A DNA stretch of 64,000 bases from Korobacter sp963758505 (GCA_963758505.1 CAVWVJ010000003.1:620001-684000); one strand, 5' to 3'; counted from the first letter of the stretch, positions 46,068-56,179 are shown. The notes: generated from the letters alone by a model not told the origin. Numbers and translations are program-made.

Positions 46068-47502
46068 TTATTTCACGGTCACGTACTCGGCAGTGCTCAC
46101 CGACCCTACATACTGATCGACGGCGACAACCGCAATGCGATGTTTCCCCGAAGACAGCGTGATCTTCTTGTTCAGCTGGTTTCCGAGTTTCTCGTAGGTC
46201 TTCTTTCCATCCACCCAGACCTCCAGCCGTTTTACGCCGATCGGCGAATTGCCCGCAGCCGTCACCAGCACCGGCGAGCTCACGCTTGCATTGCTCGCAG
46301 GGGCGCAGATCTTCGAAGCCAGGTTTGCCGATCCAAGTCCCGTACAGTTCTTGCTCCCGCTGGTCACCAGCCCTACGATCACTTCTCCGGGAGCGGGGAA
46401 GTAGGAGGGCTCCACGTAGTCTGCCCGCGAATCCAGATTCAGATCGCGGAAGTCCACCTCAAAAGCCGAACCCTGGTCGATGATCTGCTCCGCGCCAAAG
46501 GTGTTGTTGCCGTTTCCCGGCCGGAAACTGATATCCCCGCTGGAAACGCCGCCTGCGCTGATCACGTCCACGATATCCGGATTCAAATCGCTGTTGACAT
46601 CGGCCGTGTAGAGAATTCCCCCTAAATCATCGCCAATGAGAAACGACGAAACCAGGCTGAACTTTCTCCCTCCCAGGTTTTTATAGATGTGTGCTGTCGT
46701 TGTGCCGCACACGTCTTCCGGGTTGGTGCAGCCGTTGTAATGGCTGGTGCTCATTGCCAGATCCTCGAGCGCATCGTTGTTGAAATCCGCTGCCGTCAAG
46801 GAAGAGAACCCGTCTTTCGTTGGCGCGGGAATCTGGGTCGGCGCGGCGAACGTGCCGTTGCCTTTGCCCCACCACACCAGCGCTTTGCTGCCTTCGGCAT
46901 TCGCGATATCAAGATAACCGTCGTTGTCGAAATCGCCGGCCACTGCGCGGCTCAGAACTCCCCGAGAGTGCGAGGACCTGCCCGGAAGTAAAAGTTCCAG
47001 AGCCCGAGTTGATGAGAATCTCGATCTGCTTTCCTTCGACGGCGGCCAGATCAACTTTGCCATCACCGTTGAAATCGCCGGCGACGAATGAGCTTGCAAG
47101 CGCTTTCGTCGTGGGCGGAGTGCCCATGCGGAAAGTTCCATTCCCGTTGTTGAGAAGGACCGTGCTCACCGTTCCGGTTCCCGGCGCAATCAAAAGATCC
47201 GGCCAACCATCGCCGTTGAGATCGACAGAAATAATTGGTCCGTTGCTGGGAATCGCGTAGCTCGTGTAAGTTCCGAAGCCGCCGCTGTGATTATTAAAAT
47301 AAACATCGACGGTCCCAACGGAACCGCCATAAGGCTCGTTCACTGCGGCCATGTCGGGATAGCCATCGCGATCGAAATCTGCGAGCGCCGAAGAAAGCGC
47401 ACCCTGGCCGTCGGTTGGATAAGTTGTGAAGTTATAGGTTGTCTGGGAGAACATTGGCGCGGCCCAGAAGAGAAGGGAGACAACGAAGGACGTGAGGCGC
47501 AT
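46068..47502 (-). pseudogene. FG-GAP/VCBS repeat secreted protein, frameshifted (or sequence error)
   Basis: The N-terminal part (46909-47502) has a signal peptide (TSFVVSLLFWAAPMFSQ) and integrin-like FG-GAP units (LADFDRDGYPDMAAVN, VDLNGDGWPDLLI, AGDFNGDGKVDLAAVEG). The C-terminal part in another frame continues the pattern (VAGDFDNDGYLDIANAEG, AADFNNDALEDLAM, LNLDSRADYVE) and ends at 46068. One base too many in the run of four G (plus-strand CCCC, 46960-46963) explains the break: removing one restores LSGVLSRAVAGDF. Either a real frameshift, a phase-variable run, or an error. GGAG precedes the start. Confidence 0.8.
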
Positions 47503-47655
47503 TTCAAATCTCCGTCTCGGGGAACAGAGGGTAAGTAGCTGGATGGGAATTGTATTCCGAGTTCCTGGTTGTCGCGTGTAAGGTCTTGTTTATTCAAGAG
47601 CACGAATTCGCCGTAACCCGGAAGCGCAGTAAGCGTCTGGTAACCTTAGTTCTCT

Positions 47656-48726
47656 ATGCAGCGGTGGGCATTTCTTCCGACCTCAGCCGTCTTCCTCGCG
47701 GCCCTCGTGCTCGGCTCCTGCGGCCAGCCCGGGTCGCCGCAGCCGCCATCGCTGGAATTACCGAAAGCCGCAGACGATGTGACCGCCACCCGTAAAGGGG
47801 ATCGCGTCACGATACGTTGGACGACCCCCAGCCGCTTCACCGACGGCCACACCATCCGCCACCTCGGCCCCACCCATATCTGCCGCGTCCCGGGCCAAAG
47901 TCCGGCAGCCACATGCACCGTCGTCGGTACGCTCCCCGCGCCGCCTGAGGCTCCCAGGCACAAGTCCATCTCCAGGCTGCCGATGGAATATGTCGATGTT
48001 CTTCCCTCCAGCCTGATTCAGGCCTCGCCCACCGCGGACGTCATGTACGGGGTAGAAATCCTCAATATCCATGGGCGCAGCGTAGGCGTCTCGACCCAGG
48101 TTCCGATTTCGACAGCGCCTGCCCTGCCACCGCCAGCCGGATTCGCCGCAACCGTCGGCAATGACGGCATTACTCTGCAATGGCAGCCGATACCAGCACC
48201 AAGCGTCCAGGGGATCAGCTTCGCCTACCAGATCGAGAGGCGCGGCGAGAATGGTGATTTCGCGCCGGTCGGCACCGTTCCCATCGATCAAACGACCTAT
48301 CTCGACCAGACCTTCGAGTGGGAAAAGAAATTTGCATATCGCATCCTCGTGCTCACTGAGTCCGCCACCAAGCAGGTGCTCGTCGAAGGCATCGAATCGC
48401 CGGCCGTCACCGTATTTGCGCACGATGTCTACCCCCCGGCCGCGCCTCACGACCTCCAGGCCGTATTTTCCGGACCCGGCCAGCAGTTCTTCATCGATCT
48501 CTCCTGGGCCCCAAACCTGGAACCCGATCTCGCCGGCTACAACGTTTACCGTCACGAAGAAGGTGCGTCTCCCGTGAAGATCAACGCGCAGCTCGTGACC
48601 GCGCCTTCCTTCCGCGATGAGCACGTCGAGCCGGGGAAGCAATATCTTTATTCGGTCAGTGCCGTAGACTTACGCGGCAACGAGAGTGCCAGGTCGGCTG
48701 AGGCAGGTGAGAGTGTGCCGCGCTGA
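47656..48726 (+). CDS. lipoprotein with fibronectin type III-like domains
   Basis: The 356-residue product has a lipobox (AALVLGSCGQ, Cys near residue 22) and three consecutive Fn3-like segments. They are marked by VTIRWTTPSRFTDG, GITLQWQPIPAPSVQGISFAYQIERRGENGDF and HDLQAVFSGPGQQFFIDLSWAPNLEPDLAGYNVYRHEEG, ending in YLYSVSAVDLRGNES. It is probably anchored to the outer membrane. No enzyme domain is seen. No clear ribosome site is present. Confidence 0.82.
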   Translation: MQRWAFLPTSAVFLAALVLGSCGQPGSPQPPSLELPKAADDVTATRKGDRVTIRWTTPSRFTDGHTIRHLGPTHICRVPGQSPAATCTVVGTLPAPPEAPRHKSISRLPMEYVDVLPSSLIQASPTADVMYGVEILNIHGRSVGVSTQVPISTAPALPPPAGFAATVGNDGITLQWQPIPAPSVQGISFAYQIERRGENGDFAPVGTVPIDQTTYLDQTFEWEKKFAYRILVLTESATKQVLVEGIESPAVTVFAHDVYPPAAPHDLQAVFSGPGQQFFIDLSWAPNLEPDLAGYNVYRHEEGASPVKINAQLVTAPSFRDEHVEPGKQYLYSVSAVDLRGNESARSAEAGESVPR

Positions 48727-48732
48727 GTAAAA

Positions 48733-48761
48733 CCAAAGGCACGCCGAAGCGTGCCTCTGGT
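48733..48761. terminator. hairpin between convergent genes
   Basis: ACC-AAA-GGCACGC and GCGTGCC-TCT-GGT (48733-48744 and 48749-48761) form a stem around loop CGAA. It lies between the lipoprotein stop and the convergent gene end at 48781. There is no T run, so it would be a weak terminator. Confidence 0.5.
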
Positions 48762-48780
48762 CAGACGAAGTAATACACCT

Positions 48781-49161
48781 TTAGTCGTGGGTTACCCGCA
48801 TCTGGTCATCAACGCTGAGGTTTGCCGGCGCGCCCTGCGGCGTAACATCCGAATGCGCCTTCGCCAGGAATGTGCCTCCGCTGACATCGACCGAATAGCT
48901 ATAGGGACCGCGAGTGGTGCGTCCCATCTGCAGGTCGCCGCTCGAAATCAGCTCATCGAGCGTAGCGTACTTGCTGTTCTGTGCGTTGTACCGTCGTTCC
49001 GCGTTGGCAATGGCGAGCAAGTCCTGTTCTACGCCCACGGTCTCCACCGTGGCCTGCGGTACACCGTTTGCCGGCGACACCGCCTTCGTAGCCTTCAGGT
49101 AGTACATCATGCCGAAGGCCAGGACCAGGACCACCATCACTAAGCCGATCCCACGTGACAT
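48781..49161 (-). CDS. membrane-anchored protein with pilin-like region
   Basis: The 126 residues begin with one membrane segment (GIGLVMVVLVLAFGMMYYLKA). A helix DLLAIANAERRYNAQNSKYATLDELISSGDL follows, which resembles the soluble head start of type IV pilin-like proteins of Acidobacteriota. A prepilin peptidase site (G before F/M-T-L-I-E) is missing, so a pilin role is uncertain. A short beta-rich tail follows (GPYSYSVDVSGGTFLAKAHS). Confidence 0.7.
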   Translation of the reverse strand: MSRGIGLVMVVLVLAFGMMYYLKATKAVSPANGVPQATVETVGVEQDLLAIANAERRYNAQNSKYATLDELISSGDLQMGRTTRGPYSYSVDVSGGTFLAKAHSDVTPQGAPANLSVDDQMRVTHD

Positions 49162-49231
49162 GCAACCAGAGTAGCTCCAGCTTCCTGGGTAGGCTAGATG
49201 ACTTTGGTGAGTGGACTCCGTAACTGCCGCA

Positions 49232-50674
49232 TCAGGCGATCTGGGTGGCTCGCCGCAACCGGCTCACGGTTAAGTCCCGGCCCAGGTTCGCCATCACCGC
49301 GAAAAGACTGGGGGCCACCGCCTGTCCGGTCAGTGCCACGCGCGCGCCATTGATGAGTGCACCCGCCTTCACGCCCTTCGCCGTCGCAAAATCACGCAGC
49401 GCCTGTTCCGTGCTCGCCTCCGTGAATTCCGCTGCGTTCGCGTAATTTCCCGCGAGTTCCACGAGCATCTCGCGCACCGCTGCGTCTTTCAGGAACTTCT
49501 CTACCGCGGCTGGATCGTTCTCATACTGGTCGGTAAAGAATGCACGGAAGGAATTCGCGAAGTCCTTCAAGTTCCGCGCGCGCGGTTTCAGCAGCTCGAT
49601 CGTTGCAAGCAGGTGCTCGCGGTCCCCATTCGCCGGGGTCACTCCTGCCTTCTTCCATTCCTCTTCGATCAGCGGCAGCAGCTTTTCCGCGGGATACGCG
49701 CGGATGTACTCGGTGTTGAACCAGTCGAGCTTGGGACGATCGAACACCGCGTTGGAATGCGAAATCCCTTCCAGCGAGAACAACCGGATCAACTCATCAT
49801 CGCGCAGGATCTCGCTCGATCCCTCCGGCGGCGTCCAGCCCAGCAGCGCGAGGAAATTGCGGAACGCCTCGGGAACAATGCCCTCATCTTTATAAGAGAT
49901 CACGCTGGTGGCGCCGTGGCGCTTGCTCAGTCTCGTCTTGTCCGCTCCAAGAATCAGCGGCACATGCGCAAAGATCGGCAGTGGCGCACCCAGCGCCTGG
50001 TAGAGCATCGCCTGCTTGGGCGTATTCGAAATGTGGTCGGCCCCACGCAGGATGTGCGTGATCTTCATGTCGATGTCATCGACCACAACGCTCAGGTGAT
50101 ACGTCGGAACGCCATCCGATCGCAGCAAAACAAAGTCTTCCAGCTCGGGATTGGCAAACTCGACCTCTCCGAAGACTGCATCCTGAAATTTCGTGCTGCC
50201 CGTCTCAGGCACCGCAAAACGAACCGCGCAGGCCGCGCCGGATGCTTTTCGGGCCGCCGCCTCTTCGCGCCCAATCTTGCGGCACTTCTCGTCGTACTGC
50301 GGCGCGCGTCCGGCCGCGACCGCAGCCTGCCTCCGCTGTTCCAGCTCTTCTTTCGTGCAGAAGCAATAATAGGCATGTCCGCCGGCCACCAGCTTTTCCG
50401 CCGCAGCCTTATAAAGGTCCATGCGTTCCGTCTGGTAAAACGGGCCTTCATCCCAGTCGAGCCCCAGCCACCGCATGCCCACCAGGATTCCCTCCACCAT
50501 CTCGGGCGTCGAACGCTCAAGATCGGTGTCTTCAATGCGAAGAACCAGGGTTCCGCCGACGTGCCGGGCATAGAGCCAGTTAAATAAAGCGGTCCGGGCG
50601 CCTCCAACATGTAAATAGCCGGTCGGAGAGGGTGCAAAGCGTACGCGAACGGGACTGGAAGCGGTTTCGTTCAT
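49232..50674 (-). CDS. gltX: glutamate-tRNA ligase
   Basis: GluRS attaches Glu to tRNA(Glu). The 480-residue class I synthetase has VRFAPSPTGYLHVGGARTALFNWLYAR (HIGH-type motif), ILVGMRWLGLDWDEGPFYQTERMD, the conserved GRAPQYDEKCR, ILRGADHISNTPKQ and KTRLSKRHGA (KMSKS-type motif). With GatCAB it may mischarge tRNA(Gln) too; gatB is in this window. AAGG lies seven bases before the ATG. It would be next to ispF but for the inserted GGDEF gene. Confidence 0.96.
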   Translation of the reverse strand: MNETASSPVRVRFAPSPTGYLHVGGARTALFNWLYARHVGGTLVLRIEDTDLERSTPEMVEGILVGMRWLGLDWDEGPFYQTERMDLYKAAAEKLVAGGHAYYCFCTKEELEQRRQAAVAAGRAPQYDEKCRKIGREEAAARKASGAACAVRFAVPETGSTKFQDAVFGEVEFANPELEDFVLLRSDGVPTYHLSVVVDDIDMKITHILRGADHISNTPKQAMLYQALGAPLPIFAHVPLILGADKTRLSKRHGATSVISYKDEGIVPEAFRNFLALLGWTPPEGSSEILRDDELIRLFSLEGISHSNAVFDRPKLDWFNTEYIRAYPAEKLLPLIEEEWKKAGVTPANGDREHLLATIELLKPRARNLKDFANSFRAFFTDQYENDPAAVEKFLKDAAVREMLVELAGNYANAAEFTEASTEQALRDFATAKGVKAGALINGARVALTGQAVAPSLFAVMANLGRDLTVSRLRRATQIA

Positions 50675-50955
50675 AGGTCAACCTTACAGGTTACAACGAA
50701 CGCGTTCCGCCGAGTCCCATCGCCAATCCCTTGCGTCCAGAAGATTTGCGGAATCATGGGTTCCCATGAAACCGCCGAAATGCCAAGCCGTCCAATGCCA
50801 TGGGGAACGGACCGAAGTAACCTCTTTGCCGAACAAACGGTTACCCTGGGCACCCGACTTTAGTACCTTCCGTAATTCGACCAGCTACTCGGAAGTACAT
50901 ATAGTGATGGGCATTCGATACAGGTCTGTGATGCGCCCGACCTGATCTGGAACGC

Positions 50956-53900
50956 ATGGAACCTGGTTTGACCGGAACCGTCGTCGCGCCAGGGCTCGTG
51001 GCCCTCGCGTTCCTGCTCGTTTTCGCATATCTCCAGCGACAATCCTGCGAGCGTTACTTCCGCAGCTGGCAATCCTTCTGGTTCGCCAACGCTGTCTATT
51101 ACGCGTTGCTCACCCTGGGAGAAGCCCACGCGGGTATTCCCCTCTTTCAGATCCTTGCCCATTTAGCAGAAATATCCGGCGCCGCCGCCCTTTATGTCTC
51201 CGCCCGCAGTTTCAGCCGGAACGAACCCTCGGTCTGGCCGCGAAACGTGGTGCTCGGAGCGCTCGGCTACTGGGCGCTGCTCCACGCTGTGCCGCCCCTG
51301 GAAGCGTTGCTCAAGCCCTACCTGCACCCCTGGCTGGCGGTATTGGTCGTTCTGCTCATGGCCGCCGTTGAGTACGCCCGCGTTGCATACCAGCGAGATT
51401 CCACCGGGCTGCGGTGGATGACCGGTGCCATTCTCCTGCGGATCGGGATGGTCGCCGGATCCCAGATTCCCACCTCGGTCGCTGTGGGCCGCTTTCTCCA
51501 TACCACCAGCGCCTATCTCGAACTGATGCCGTTGCTGTTGCTAGGAACCGCCATGGTGGTAGTGCTCTTCGACGACGAACGCCGGATCCTGCAGGAAAAC
51601 GCGCTGGCCTTCTCCTCGCTCGACGTGGACCCAACCGTTCCCCTCTCGACCGACCAGATCCGTCCCAGCATCGACAACCTGCTGCGCCGCCTGATGCCTG
51701 TGCTTCACCTGGACCAGGCCGTTCTCTACGTTTCGGAACCGTGGCGCGCCAGCCTCCCTTCCGTGGCCCGGGGCTTCAGCTCCGAATTCGTGAACAAGCT
51801 GGAAGCCCACGACGGCGGCGATCTGCTGGCTGATCTCGCCTTCCGCAGGGGCGGTATCGCGACCATTCAGTCGCTGAACGAGCTTCGCGGCCCGATGCGC
51901 GCCAGCGGTGGCCGTGGATGGTCTTCCCTCGTGAATGCCCTGAGCGATGAGGGTGTATTCACCATGAGCGCCGTCTGCCTTCAGACCCGCGAGCGCAACA
52001 TGGGCGTGCTCATCTTCCCCCACTCGAAGAAATATGCCTTCTCCGCGGCGCGGCTCCGCCTGCTCCTCTCGCTGAGCATGCAAGTCGGCATGACCCTGGA
52101 AAATTATCTCCTGGTGCATGACGCGCAACGCCGCACAAAAGAATTTGAATTACTCACCCAGATCGGCCAGGTCATCAGCTCTCGCCTCGATTCCGACGAG
52201 GTGCTCGCCGCCGTGCACCGCGAACTCGGCCGGCTTTTCGATACCAGCAACTTCTTCATCGCCTTCTTGGAAAGCGGTGAACTGCGCTACGAGTTTGAAA
52301 CCGTGCGCGGAGAGCGCCAGGCTAAACGCTCCCGCAAGGTCAAGAACGACCTCAGTGACTTCGTGATTCGCACCGGCCAGCCTGTCCTGATCCGCTCCGA
52401 CATGAAGCGCATCAGCCAGCGCCTCGGCATCGAAAACAGCGATCATCCGGCGAGCTGCTTCATTGGCGTGCCGATCCATCTCGCCGGCGTGAGCTGTGGC
52501 GTTGTGGGCGCGTTGAGCTTCGAGCGTGAATTTGCCTATGAGCAGCGCGACGTGGAAGTCCTTTCGACAGCGGCACGGCAAGTAGCGGTGGCCATCGAGA
52601 ACGCCCGCATGTTTGCCCAGGAGCAGCGCCGCGCTCGTTACCTTTCGTTCCTGAACAATGTCTCGCAGACCGCCATCTCCAGCCAGAACGCCGAAGAGAT
52701 GCTCGACGAAATCGTCGAACAGATCCAGAAGAACTTCAACTACGACCACATCGGCATCGGCCTCCTGGACTACGCCACCAAGGAGATCGAGATCAAAGCA
52801 GAAGCGGGAACCACCGCCCATGCCAAGGGGAAGCGCGTCGCATTAGGCGTAGGCGTACTCGGCCGTGTCGCCCGCACCGGTGACACCTCCCTCGTCCAGG
52901 ACACCTCCGCCACCCATCTCTCCGGAATTCTTCCGGAATCGCGCTCTGCGCTGTGCATTCCGATTTCTTATGCCGAGACGCTGCTCGGCGTTCTGAACAT
53001 CGAAAGCCGTCGCGAGAACGCCTTCGCCGAAGAAGATACTCTTCTCCTGCGCACCCTGGCCGACTTGCTCGCCACCGCGCTGCACAACGCCTTCGTCTTT
53101 CAAAAGATGCAGCAGCAGTCGATCACCGACGGACTCACCGGCATCAAGACCCGTCGCTTCTTCCTCGAAGCCCTGCAGTCGGAATGGCGGCGCGCCTCCC
53201 GTTCGGCGCGGCCTTTCTCGGTAGTTATGCTCGACCTCGACAAGTTCAAGCAGGTCAATGACAGCATGGGTCACCTCGAAGGCGATCTCGTGCTCGCCCG
53301 CATCGCCAGGCTGCTCGAACAGAAGTGCCGCCAATCGAACGTCGTCGCCCGCTTCGGTGGCGATGAGTTCGTGATCCTCATGCCGGAAACCGGAGTGGAC
53401 CAGGCACAGATCCTCGCCGAACGCCTGCGCCTGTGGATCGCTACCGACCCGATGCTCAGCGAACACCAGATCACCGGCAGCTTCGGCGTCGCCACCTACC
53501 CGCTGCACGGCTCCTCCGTGGAAGACATCATGCGCGTGGCGGATGCCGGAATGTACGTCTCCAAGCACGCCGGTGGAAACAAGGTAGCGACCGCGGACGA
53601 ATTCGTCGAAGGCCAGAACTCACTGGTGCAGCGCCAGGTCATCAATACCTATGTCGAAGGCTTTCTGCAGCGCGATCACTACGGCCCGGAGTACACCGCC
53701 GAATTGGTTGCGGCCCTCAAGAGCTTCGCGCAGAAAGAAGCTGGCGGCGATCGCGAAGTGATGATGGATGCGATCCTCGCCCTGAATCGCGCCAGCGAAT
53801 CGCGCGAGATGTTCGCCTCCGGCCATGGCGACCAGGTGGCTCACAACGTTGAGATGATTGCCCGCGAACTTGGCATCCAGGGCCAGGAACTCAAGGACAT

Positions 53901-54333
53901 GGTCTTCGCCGCGCGCATTCACGACGTCGGCAAGATCGTCGTCCCCGAAAAAATTCTGAACAAGGCTGCCATGCTGACCGAGGACGAACATTACCTCGCC
54001 GCCATGCATGCCGCCGTCGGCGCCGAGATCGTCGATGCGATTCCGGAGGCGCAGAATATCCGCCAGATGGTGCGCCACCACCATGAGTCTTTCGATGGCT
54101 CAGGTTATCCCGATGGGTTGAAGGGAGAGCAGATCCCGCTGCACGCGCGCATTATCGCCGTCGCCGAGGCCTATACCTCGATGATGAACGATCGCTCCTA
54201 TCGCACCGCCCGCAGCCAGGCCGACGCCGTCCGCGAACTCGAGAGCCGCAGCGGCTCCCAGTTCGACGGCATGCTGGTGCGCATCCTGATCCGCCAATTC
54301 AAGGCCGAGCGCGCCACCCAGTCCAGCGACTAA
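50956..54333 (+). CDS. membrane GGDEF / HD-GYP protein with GAF sensors (c-di-GMP turnover)
   Basis: The 1125 residues comprise about seven N-terminal membrane helices (1-215), GAF-like domains (about 230-380, 390-550 and 560-710), a diguanylate cyclase domain with GGDEF at 801-805, and an HD-GYP phosphodiesterase with HD at 989-990 (IHDVGKIVVPEKIL) and HHHESFDGSGYPDGL (GYP at 1050-1052). Both catalytic motifs are intact, so it could make and break c-di-GMP. The inhibitory site reads RQSN in place of RxxD. It is inverted relative to its neighbours and its stop overlaps the ispF stop by four bases. Confidence 0.93.
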   Translation: MEPGLTGTVVAPGLVALAFLLVFAYLQRQSCERYFRSWQSFWFANAVYYALLTLGEAHAGIPLFQILAHLAEISGAAALYVSARSFSRNEPSVWPRNVVLGALGYWALLHAVPPLEALLKPYLHPWLAVLVVLLMAAVEYARVAYQRDSTGLRWMTGAILLRIGMVAGSQIPTSVAVGRFLHTTSAYLELMPLLLLGTAMVVVLFDDERRILQENALAFSSLDVDPTVPLSTDQIRPSIDNLLRRLMPVLHLDQAVLYVSEPWRASLPSVARGFSSEFVNKLEAHDGGDLLADLAFRRGGIATIQSLNELRGPMRASGGRGWSSLVNALSDEGVFTMSAVCLQTRERNMGVLIFPHSKKYAFSAARLRLLLSLSMQVGMTLENYLLVHDAQRRTKEFELLTQIGQVISSRLDSDEVLAAVHRELGRLFDTSNFFIAFLESGELRYEFETVRGERQAKRSRKVKNDLSDFVIRTGQPVLIRSDMKRISQRLGIENSDHPASCFIGVPIHLAGVSCGVVGALSFEREFAYEQRDVEVLSTAARQVAVAIENARMFAQEQRRARYLSFLNNVSQTAISSQNAEEMLDEIVEQIQKNFNYDHIGIGLLDYATKEIEIKAEAGTTAHAKGKRVALGVGVLGRVARTGDTSLVQDTSATHLSGILPESRSALCIPISYAETLLGVLNIESRRENAFAEEDTLLLRTLADLLATALHNAFVFQKMQQQSITDGLTGIKTRRFFLEALQSEWRRASRSARPFSVVMLDLDKFKQVNDSMGHLEGDLVLARIARLLEQKCRQSNVVARFGGDEFVILMPETGVDQAQILAERLRLWIATDPMLSEHQITGSFGVATYPLHGSSVEDIMRVADAGMYVSKHAGGNKVATADEFVEGQNSLVQRQVINTYVEGFLQRDHYGPEYTAELVAALKSFAQKEAGGDREVMMDAILALNRASESREMFASGHGDQVAHNVEMIARELGIQGQELKDMVFAARIHDVGKIVVPEKILNKAAMLTEDEHYLAAMHAAVGAEIVDAIPEAQNIRQMVRHHHESFDGSGYPDGLKGEQIPLHARIIAVAEAYTSMMNDRSYRTARSQADAVRELESRSGSQFDGMLVRILIRQFKAERATQSSD

Positions 54334-54800
54334 CGCTTCTCCAGCAACACCACCACGTGCGCCACGGCCGTGTTGTCCAGGTTCAATCCCTCCGGCGTCT
54401 TCGCCTTGATCCCCACCGCCGAGATCTCGACCTTCAGGAGCTTCGCCACGCTCGCCTGGATCTCTTTCGCGCGCGGCCCAATCTTCGGCGCAGCCAGCAC
54501 CAGCGTGCAATCCACGTTGCCCACCCGGTAGCCGGCTCGATCGATGTGCCGCATCGCCTCTTCGATAAACACCGCAGAGCGTGCGCCCTTCCATTGCGGA
54601 TCGCTGGGCGGGAAAAACGATCCGATATCGCCGGCCGCTACCGCTCCGAGCAAAGCATCAGTGATGGCATGCAGCAGCACGTCGCCGTCGCTATGGCCGG
54701 AAAGGCCCGGTTCGTCCTGCAATCGCAGGCCGCCGATCAGCAAGGGGATGCCGGGCTTGAATTCGTGGGAGTCGAAACCGATTCCTATGCGCATCGTCAT
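54330..54800 (-). CDS. ispF: 2-C-methyl-D-erythritol 2,4-cyclodiphosphate synthase
   Basis: IspF is the cyclising enzyme of the MEP isoprenoid pathway. The 156-residue product has RIGIGFDSHEFKPGIPLLIGG (metal-binding D and H), GLSGHSDGDVLLHAITDALLGA and IKAKTPEGLN, of the standard length. The ATG shares its A with the TGA of ispD (TGATG), so the two are translationally coupled. It overlaps the convergent GGDEF gene by four bases. Confidence 0.96.
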   Translation of the reverse strand: MTMRIGIGFDSHEFKPGIPLLIGGLRLQDEPGLSGHSDGDVLLHAITDALLGAVAAGDIGSFFPPSDPQWKGARSAVFIEEAMRHIDRAGYRVGNVDCTLVLAAPKIGPRAKEIQASVAKLLKVEISAVGIKAKTPEGLNLDNTAVAHVVVLLEKR

Positions 54801-55537
54801 CAGCCCGCCAGGTTGGCCTTGCGGCTGTTTTCCTGCGACATGAAAAACTCCGCCAATTCCAGGTCGCCCGGGGTCGTGATCTTGATGTTCTTCGGCGAAC
54901 CCATCACTACCTGCACCGCGCCGCCGTTGCGCTCGATCACGCTCGCCTCGTCGGTGCCGCTGAAACCGTCGCGAATCGCCTCGTCGAACGCCTTCTTCAA
55001 CAAGCCGAAGCGAAACCCCTGCGGCGTCTGTGCCAGTACCACGCGTTCCCGCAGCAGCGTCGACGTAATTACCGCTCCCTCCGCCGTACGGTCGACCTGC
55101 TTCACCGTGTCGACGGCCGGCGTGCCGGCAATCGCCGCCCCATGCTTCTCCACCGCGGCAATGACCGCGGTAATCGTCTCGGGATCCACAAAGGGCCGCA
55201 CCGCGTCATGCACGAGAACGATATCCTCGCCATCGGCTTGGATCGCGTTCAGCGCATTGGCGACGGAATCCTGGCGGTGCTCGCCGCCTTCCACCAGCTT
55301 GATCTCCCGCTTCAGGCCTGACTGTTCGAGGTGTTTGCGAAATCCAGCCATCTCGTTCTTGCGCAATGCCACCCAGATCTCCGACACCTGGGGACACTCC
55401 ACAAATTTGCGAAGGGTGTGAATGAGTATCGGCGTGCCGTTCAACTCAAAAAACTGCTTGGACGTAACACCAGCTTTGCCGCGGGCCATGCGAGTGCCTA
55501 GTCCGGCGGCGGGAATGATTGCTATGACTTTCGACAT
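54800..55537 (-). CDS. ispD: 2-C-methyl-D-erythritol 4-phosphate cytidylyltransferase
   Basis: IspD transfers CMP to methylerythritol phosphate. The 245-residue product (from ATG at 55537) has AIIPAAGLGTRMARGKAGVTSKQF, LVEGGEHRQDSVANALNAI, VLVHDAVRPFV, DTVKQVD and LAQTPQGFRF, all IspD family blocks. The frame is open three codons upstream. It is the first gene of an ispD-ispF pair. Repeat array 3 lies immediately upstream, between it and the PIN/TRAM gene. Confidence 0.95.
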   Translation of the reverse strand: MSKVIAIIPAAGLGTRMARGKAGVTSKQFFELNGTPILIHTLRKFVECPQVSEIWVALRKNEMAGFRKHLEQSGLKREIKLVEGGEHRQDSVANALNAIQADGEDIVLVHDAVRPFVDPETITAVIAAVEKHGAAIAGTPAVDTVKQVDRTAEGAVITSTLLRERVVLAQTPQGFRFGLLKKAFDEAIRDGFSGTDEASVIERNGGAVQVVMGSPKNIKITTPGDLELAEFFMSQENSRKANLAG

Positions 55538-55584
55538 AAGGGACAAAAAGTATAGTTCCGCGAAGGGCCCGAGTTCAAATCACC

Positions 55585-56120
55585 CCGCCCCGCGGCCAGC
55601 CCATTTCCCGCTCACCCCTCCTACGGATTCTCTTGTCATTGCGAGGAGCGCAGCGACGTCGCAACCTGCTGCTCCCGCCCCGCGGCCAGCCCACCTCCCG
55701 CTCACCCCTCCTACGGATTCTCTTGTCATTGCGAGGAGCGCAGCGACGTCGCAACCTGCTGCTCCTGCCCCGCGGCCAGCCCACTTCCGCTCACCCCTCC
55801 TACGGATTCTCTTGTCATTGCGAGGAGCGCAGCGACGTCGCAACCTGCTGTTCCCGCCCCGCGGCCAGCCCACTTTCCCGCCCACCCCTCCTACGGATTC
55901 TCTTGTCATTGCGAGGAGCGCAGCGACGTCGCAACCTGCTGTTCCTGCCCCGCGGCCAGCCCACCCTCCGCCCCTCCTACCCTCTCTTGTCATTGCGAGG
56001 AGCGCAGCGACGTCGCAACCTGCTGCTCCCGCCCCGCGGCCAGCCCACTTTCCCGCTCACCCCTCCTACGGATTCTCTTGTCATTGCGAGGAGCGCAGCG
56101 ACGTCGCAACCTGCTGTTCC
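55585..56120 (+). repeat. tandem repeat array 3 (flavour B, 6 units of ~90 bp)
   Basis: The core TTGTCATTGCGAGGAGCGCA plus GCGACGTCGCAACCTGCTG occurs at 55633, 55723, 55812, 55903, 55987 and 56078 (spacing 84-91). The linker is CCCCGCGGCCAGCCCAC, then CCCGCTCACCCCTCCTACGG. TTGCGA and TCGCAA in the core are inverted arms. One shortened unit (55903 to 55987) lacks part of the linker. The array is open in several frames on both strands, and no gene is supported. Confidence 0.95.
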
Positions 56121-56135
56121 CGCGCGCAATAAATG

Positions 56136-56159
56136 AGCCCCGAACTTTCGCCCGGGGCT
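56136..56159 (-). terminator. hairpin after the PIN/TRAM gene
   Basis: AGCCCCG (56136-56142) and CGGGGCT (56153-56159) form a stem 21 bases after the gene stop. The minus-strand sequence beyond reads CATTTATTG, a poor T run. It is a probable terminator, separating this gene from ispD. Confidence 0.5.
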
Positions 56160-56179
56160 TAGGGTTACTGCACCGATCG

